Source: Spirochaetaceae bacterium
Lineage (GTDB): Bacteria > Spirochaetota > Spirochaetia > DSM-27196 > PXBQ01
Assembly (NCBI GenBank): GCA_003566875.1
Contig: PXBQ01000331.1
Location: forward strand, 1 to 9,387
Direction of reading: 5' to 3'
DNA: 9,387 nt
The notes below the pieces were generated by a model, which ran no database searches, had not been told where the DNA came from, and saw only the letters and a program-made list of their open reading frames with translations. Shown here piece by piece: positions 6,180-9,387 of this stretch. The position numbers and the translations under genes were made by a program. How positions within the stretch are numbered: position 1 is the first letter of the stretch; each line of letters starts with the position of its first letter.

Positions 6180-7313
6180 ATGGATGCTTACAGGACCCGA
6201 ATTTCGGCGCTCGAAAAAGAGATCAAGAAAAACACGACGGTTATCGCGGACTCTCACCTCGCGGTCGGAAAGGTTCTCTTTGAGAAGAAACGATCGGTGC
6301 TCTCGGATGAGAAGTTTTCCGAAGTTGTTGAAAACGCCGGCAAACTCACCCAGGAGTTGACCGAGCGGAAAAACGCGATAGAGCGAATCCGGGAGATCGA
6401 TCGCAAGATCGACGAGACCAACGCGACGATCGACGATACGCGGACCGCGGAAAAAGAGATCAACCAGGACCTCGGCCCCGTGTACGAGGCAATCGGCGAG
6501 AAGGCGTACTCGGTCTACCGCGCAAACGCACTCACCGACACCGAGTACGACGAGGCGTTCGAAGAGCCGGCTAAGCTCACCGAGGAGCTCATCCAGATCG
6601 ATCATGACCTTTTGCGGCATCAATCGGAGCTCGAATCGAAACCGATACTCGAGAAGATGGTCGTCCGCGGCAAGATCGTGCTTCTCAAGAACAGGAAAGC
6701 CGCGCGACAGAGCGCGTTGCCGCGTGCATACCGGAAAACCGGAGAGCTCATCGCCGCTTCGGGGTTTATTGAATCGGTCAAGAATCCGTCTTTGAACGAT
6801 ACCGCGGCACCGTACTTCGAAGCGGCCGAGCGACTCGAAGCGCTGCGCGAAAAACGCGAGCGCCTCACGACGGAGATCGCCGAGCTCGAGACCGAGCTCG
6901 AGTCTCTCGGTGTCGAAAAAAAGGTCAACCGCCGTGTGCACGAGCTTGAGACTCGGATCGGCGAGATCCAATCGGAGTTGAACGAGTGTTTTCGTCGGAT
7001 CGGCGAGCTCTACTTATCGGACGACGCGGCCGAGATCTATCCCGAAATAAAAGAACACGCCGAGCAGATAAAGACGTGTTTCGAACAGAATCGCGAGAAC
7101 GAGGCGTTGATCGATAAATTGAACGCCGCAATACAGATCCGCATCATCACCGATGACGTCGCACGCATGCAGAACCAGATTGCCGGCCACCAACGTCAAA
7201 TCGAAGAGAGTAACGCCAAGATCGCGGAATTCGAGTCGTCGATAGAAAGTTCGGAGAAAGAAAAAAAACGGCTCATCAAAGTCCGTGGCCCGGAAGAAGG
7301 ATTACTCGAGTAG
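6180..7313 (+). CDS. Coiled-coil protein made of four degenerate helical-hairpin repeats, function unknown
   Basis: The 377-aa protein is almost entirely charged alpha-helix (Glu, Lys, Arg, Ile, Leu) and has no signal peptide or membrane segment. It appears to contain four copies of one unit: a helix ending in a small-G-[EK] turn (AVGK with Gly30, AIGE with Gly106, KTGE with Gly188, RIGE with Gly275), a short stretch with Asp/Asn, an aromatic residue (Phe46, Tyr123, Tyr212, Tyr287), then a helix of the form ENAGKLTQEL, EEPAKLTEEL, EAAERLEALR or EHAEQIKTCF. The spacing between the glycines is 76, 82 and 87 residues. Between copies 2 and 3 lies a basic segment (about 156-182, VVRGKIVLLKNRKAARQ). 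The last 50 or so residues are a plain coiled coil. It starts at ATG 6180 behind an excellent ribosome binding site (AGAGGAG, 6167-6173) and lies 16 nt after the 193-aa gene. No catalytic motif is visible, so a structural or scaffold role is the natural inference. Confidence 0.85.
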   Translation: MDAYRTRISALEKEIKKNTTVIADSHLAVGKVLFEKKRSVLSDEKFSEVVENAGKLTQELTERKNAIERIREIDRKIDETNATIDDTRTAEKEINQDLGPVYEAIGEKAYSVYRANALTDTEYDEAFEEPAKLTEELIQIDHDLLRHQSELESKPILEKMVVRGKIVLLKNRKAARQSALPRAYRKTGELIAASGFIESVKNPSLNDTAAPYFEAAERLEALREKRERLTTEIAELETELESLGVEKKVNRRVHELETRIGEIQSELNECFRRIGELYLSDDAAEIYPEIKEHAEQIKTCFEQNRENEALIDKLNAAIQIRIITDDVARMQNQIAGHQRQIEESNAKIAEFESSIESSEKEKKRLIKVRGPEEGLLE

Positions 7314-7329
7314 CCGGCCCCGGACCGGC
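7313..7329. terminator. Small GC hairpin between convergent genes
   Basis: GCCGG (7313-7317) and CCGGC (7325-7329) form a 5-bp stem with a 7-nt loop, beginning in the last base of the coiled-coil gene's stop codon. It occupies most of the 25-nt gap between two convergent stops. There is no T-tract on either strand, so it is not a standard intrinsic terminator. It could still slow polymerase or protect 3' ends in both directions. Confidence 0.3.
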
Positions 7330-7338
7330 GTGGCGACG

Positions 7339-8880
7339 TCATCGATCGCCGACGTACGACACCTCAAGCGCAAACTCGCTACCGAGTACGTCGTTGTTCA
7401 TCGGCTGAACGACTATGAGCACCGTTTCGCCGGCGACCAACTCGACCGAAAACGAATCGAGATAGTCGAACCGCAGAAAATTGCGTGCGATCACCGCGCC
7501 CGATTGGTCCTCGACGGTTACCACTGTCGGCGCCTCGGCGTGGTGGTCGTTCGTAATCAAGTAGGGTCCTGATCGATCCGCAACCAAGAGTAAACGCACC
7601 GAATCGGTCGAGAGTCTTCCTCGACGCGGCGGACCGTCGACCCGGATTCGGTCGTGGTCGTCGAGCTGCACCGCGACGCCGACTTGTGGCTCGTCTTGCA
7701 GCGTGTACGCGACCATCTCGCCGTCGCTGAATACCACGAATACTCTGCGCGAATCCGACACAACATCGTTGGTAATCGCACCCGCGTGTTCAACACGCCG
7801 GGCGCGAGCGCCGTCGGCGAGTTGGTGCACAACAATAGTGCCGTCGGTCGAGGTAAATAGTACCGTCGTCCCGATGATGACCGGTCCGGCGACGTACTCA
7901 CCCCGCCCGACCATCCGCCACAGCTCGGCCCCGGTTTCGGCAACGATCGCGTGCGCGACACCGGCCAGAGTCGCAACGATCACGATCCCGTCGCCTACGG
8001 CCGCGCCCCCGTAGATCGGACCGATGGTCTCGTATCTCCAGTTTTCGATCCCCGACGAGAGATCGAGCGCGTGGAGTGACCCGGTCATCGTAACGACAAA
8101 TACCGTGCCGTGGTGCGCGGTCACCGCCGCTTTGATCGCGCGGTCGAGATCGTGCTCCCAGACCGGGCTTCCGTTGGCCGCGACAATCGCGTAGACGCGC
8201 CCACTCTCGGTTGCGACAACGAGCAGATCATCGATCGTCGCTATGCCGGTCAGCGCGCCCGACAACGTGCGTTCCCACAGAACATCACCGGTGTTCGGAT
8301 CGAACCCCGTTAATACCCCCGAACGTGCACCGAACAGGATCACGCCATCCGTTACCGCCGGCGACGCGGTGACTCTCCCGTCGATGCGGGCACTCCACCG
8401 TACCGATCCGTCGCCGTCGCGCAGCGCGATTATGTTCCCGTCGTGTGCGGCGACATAGACCGTGTCTCCCAACACCGTCGGAGCGACAAAACTCGAGTCG
8501 CCGAACTCTGTCGTCCACTCGATACGGTCTTGCGCGAGCGACAATTTCCGCGCGACGCCGTCGATTGTCACGACGTAAAGACCGTCGTGAAAAACCACCG
8601 GGCTTTCGGCTACCGGCGCGCCAAACGCTGTCGTCCACGAAGTGTCGACCGGGACTCCCCTCCCGACATATGCCCCAAGCCTGCCGTCACCGCCCCGGAA
8701 ACCCGACGATCCCGCCCGGACGGGGGAAACTGCAGGACTCTCATCAGGAACAGGTACCGGTTTGTCTTCGACAATCGGCTCGCGGTCGCCGCACGCAGCG
8801 ACGATGAGAAACAGGCACACCACGAGCAAAATCGATATTGCGCGCAGAAATTCTCGGTAAAGGCACGCCGTACTATACAT
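7339..8880 (-). CDS. PQQ-like eight-bladed beta-propeller lipoprotein (BamB-like fold)
   Basis: The 513-aa protein has a signal peptide (Arg13, hydrophobic core about 15-29) and lipobox IVAAC with Cys30, so it is probably a lipoprotein facing the periplasm. A Pro/Glu-rich spacer (about 33-55) leads to the propeller. Eight repeats are visible, each beginning with Trp at 82, 122, 162, 202, 241, 281 and 321 (Arg361 in the eighth) and containing strands such as SPAVTDGVILFGA and DGNIIALRDGDG. This is the number of blades in BamB, the outer-membrane assembly scaffold. A beta-rich region of about 115 residues (about 399-513) follows and is not part of the propeller. PQQ cofactor ligands and catalytic residues of quinoprotein dehydrogenases are not apparent, so an enzyme is unlikely; protein binding in the envelope is the better guess. 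The start is ATG 8880 with GGAGG (8896-8892) 11 nt upstream, inside the end of the preceding gene. It is probably co-transcribed with that gene. Confidence 0.9.
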   Translation of the reverse strand: MYSTACLYREFLRAISILLVVCLFLIVAACGDREPIVEDKPVPVPDESPAVSPVRAGSSGFRGGDGRLGAYVGRGVPVDTSWTTAFGAPVAESPVVFHDGLYVVTIDGVARKLSLAQDRIEWTTEFGDSSFVAPTVLGDTVYVAAHDGNIIALRDGDGSVRWSARIDGRVTASPAVTDGVILFGARSGVLTGFDPNTGDVLWERTLSGALTGIATIDDLLVVATESGRVYAIVAANGSPVWEHDLDRAIKAAVTAHHGTVFVVTMTGSLHALDLSSGIENWRYETIGPIYGGAAVGDGIVIVATLAGVAHAIVAETGAELWRMVGRGEYVAGPVIIGTTVLFTSTDGTIVVHQLADGARARRVEHAGAITNDVVSDSRRVFVVFSDGEMVAYTLQDEPQVGVAVQLDDHDRIRVDGPPRRGRLSTDSVRLLLVADRSGPYLITNDHHAEAPTVVTVEDQSGAVIARNFLRFDYLDSFSVELVAGETVLIVVQPMNNDVLGSEFALEVSYVGDR

Positions 8881-8883
8881 TTA

Positions 8884-9387
8884 CTATTCATCCTCCGTTA
8901 CGATCGTCGAAGCGAGATCCCGAACTCGGGCCCGAATAACCTCGACGGTCGCCGGATCGAGTTCGCCGGTACTCGCGGCAATCTCGATACGCTCGAAGAG
9001 AGTCCCGACAGTAGCTTCATCGTACCGCGTAACGCCCTCGACGACTCGAAGCAACTCTCGCGACCGGGCGTGAAACGTTTCAGCTTTGACGGTGCGTTCG
9101 TACCGAACCAGATCATCGATAAACGCGTCGAGATACCGCGTCACGGCCTCTCGGGTAGATCCGTTCTCGAGGTCCCAGACACGATGGATCGCCGCGACGG
9201 CTTCGTGAGCTGAGATCCGGAACGCGGCGACCTCATCGAGAATCCGATCAGTCAACTGGACGCGTTTACCAAACACGGTCCGGTTGTCGAATGCCACGTC
9301 GCCGGCGAAGCCGTTCAATAAACCGGTTCCGATATCGCGAACATTTGTCCAGCCGCGCAACGCGGTCTCGAAACGCCTCAGGGGGTC
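8884..9387 (-). CDS. Hypothetical protein, C-terminal 167 residues (5' end outside window)
   Basis: The minus-strand frame is open from the window edge to TAG at 8886-8884, giving 167 residues that begin DPLRRFETAL. The internal TTG at 9360 is not a convincing start because the same frame continues upstream with plausible coding sequence. The visible part is mostly helical and charged, with possible helices around QLTDRILDEVAAF, STREAVTRYLDAFIDDLVRY and ATVEVIRARVRDLASTI. I recognise no domain and see no membrane segment in this part. Its stop lies 3 nt before the ATG of the propeller lipoprotein, and the ribosome binding site of that gene is inside this one. The two are therefore almost certainly one operon, and this protein may share the envelope-related role of its partner. 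Confidence 0.8.
   Translation of the reverse strand, partial: DPLRRFETALRGWTNVRDIGTGLLNGFAGDVAFDNRTVFGKRVQLTDRILDEVAAFRISAHEAVAAIHRVWDLENGSTREAVTRYLDAFIDDLVRYERTVKAETFHARSRELLRVVEGVTRYDEATVGTLFERIEIAASTGELDPATVEVIRARVRDLASTIVTEDE

Noticed and set aside
7259..7572. A8 run at 7261-7268 as a programmed frameshift site extending the coiled-coil protein
   Set aside because: Shifted frames stay open for a while, but they read antisense through the end of the propeller gene, and the normal frame ends 15 codons later. No stimulatory structure or meaningful extension is seen.
7339..8880. Quinoprotein (PQQ-dependent) dehydrogenase
   Set aside because: The repeats are PQQ-like in fold, but the lipoprotein signal, eight plain blades and the lack of visible cofactor or catalytic residues favour a BamB-like scaffold.
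8443..9213. 256-codon plus-strand open frame across the propeller gene start and its upstream gene
   Set aside because: It is antisense to a lipoprotein with a clear signal peptide and propeller repeats, and its composition (Arg/Asp/Pro-rich, no hydrophobic pattern) looks like a shadow.
1..9387. Defence island, CRISPR array, toxin-antitoxin pair or mobile element
   Set aside because: No repeat-spacer array, transposase, integrase, nuclease pair or phage gene was seen, and the recognised genes are housekeeping or envelope genes.

Overview
The window is a GC-rich bacterial chromosomal segment, densely packed, with short intergenic gaps and no RNA gene, CRISPR array, insertion sequence or phage gene that I can see. 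A spirochaete (Spirochaetota) is my best guess. It rests on the loose lipobox LFSC of the SH3 lipoprotein, on that protein's overall architecture, and on the mix of conserved housekeeping genes with unrecognised lipoproteins. This is inference and no phylogenetic marker is present.

Layout. (1) Positions 1-3468, plus strand: the last 23 codons of an upstream gene overlap, by ATGA, an SH3-domain lipoprotein gene. That gene is followed after 13 nt by an ABC-F ATPase (ribosome-associated, non-transporter) that starts at GTG 1507. (2) Positions 3548-4961, plus strand: exonuclease III (xth) and, 4 nt later, a stand-alone LON substrate-binding-domain protein. (3) Positions 5039-5458, minus strand: methionine sulfoxide reductase B (msrB), convergent with the LON gene. 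(4) Positions 5582-7313, plus strand: a two-gene unit of unrecognised function, a 193-aa helical protein and a 377-aa coiled-coil protein. The second appears to consist of four degenerate copies of a helical-hairpin motif. (5) Positions 7339-9387, minus strand: a PQQ-like eight-bladed beta-propeller lipoprotein, preceded 3 nt upstream by an unrecognised gene that runs off the window. Regions 4 and 5 converge with only 25 nt between stop codons, around a small GC hairpin.

Functionally, xth (repair of abasic and oxidised DNA) and msrB (repair of oxidised methionine) hint at a neighbourhood handling oxidative damage, but they are on opposite strands and the link is weak. The two lipoproteins are probably anchored in the cell envelope; the propeller protein resembles BamB-type scaffolds. 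The most interesting items are the repeat architecture of the 377-aa coiled-coil protein with its unknown partner, the very regular propeller with an extra C-terminal domain, and possible leaderless transcription of xth. I did not find a clear new defence or mobile system here.
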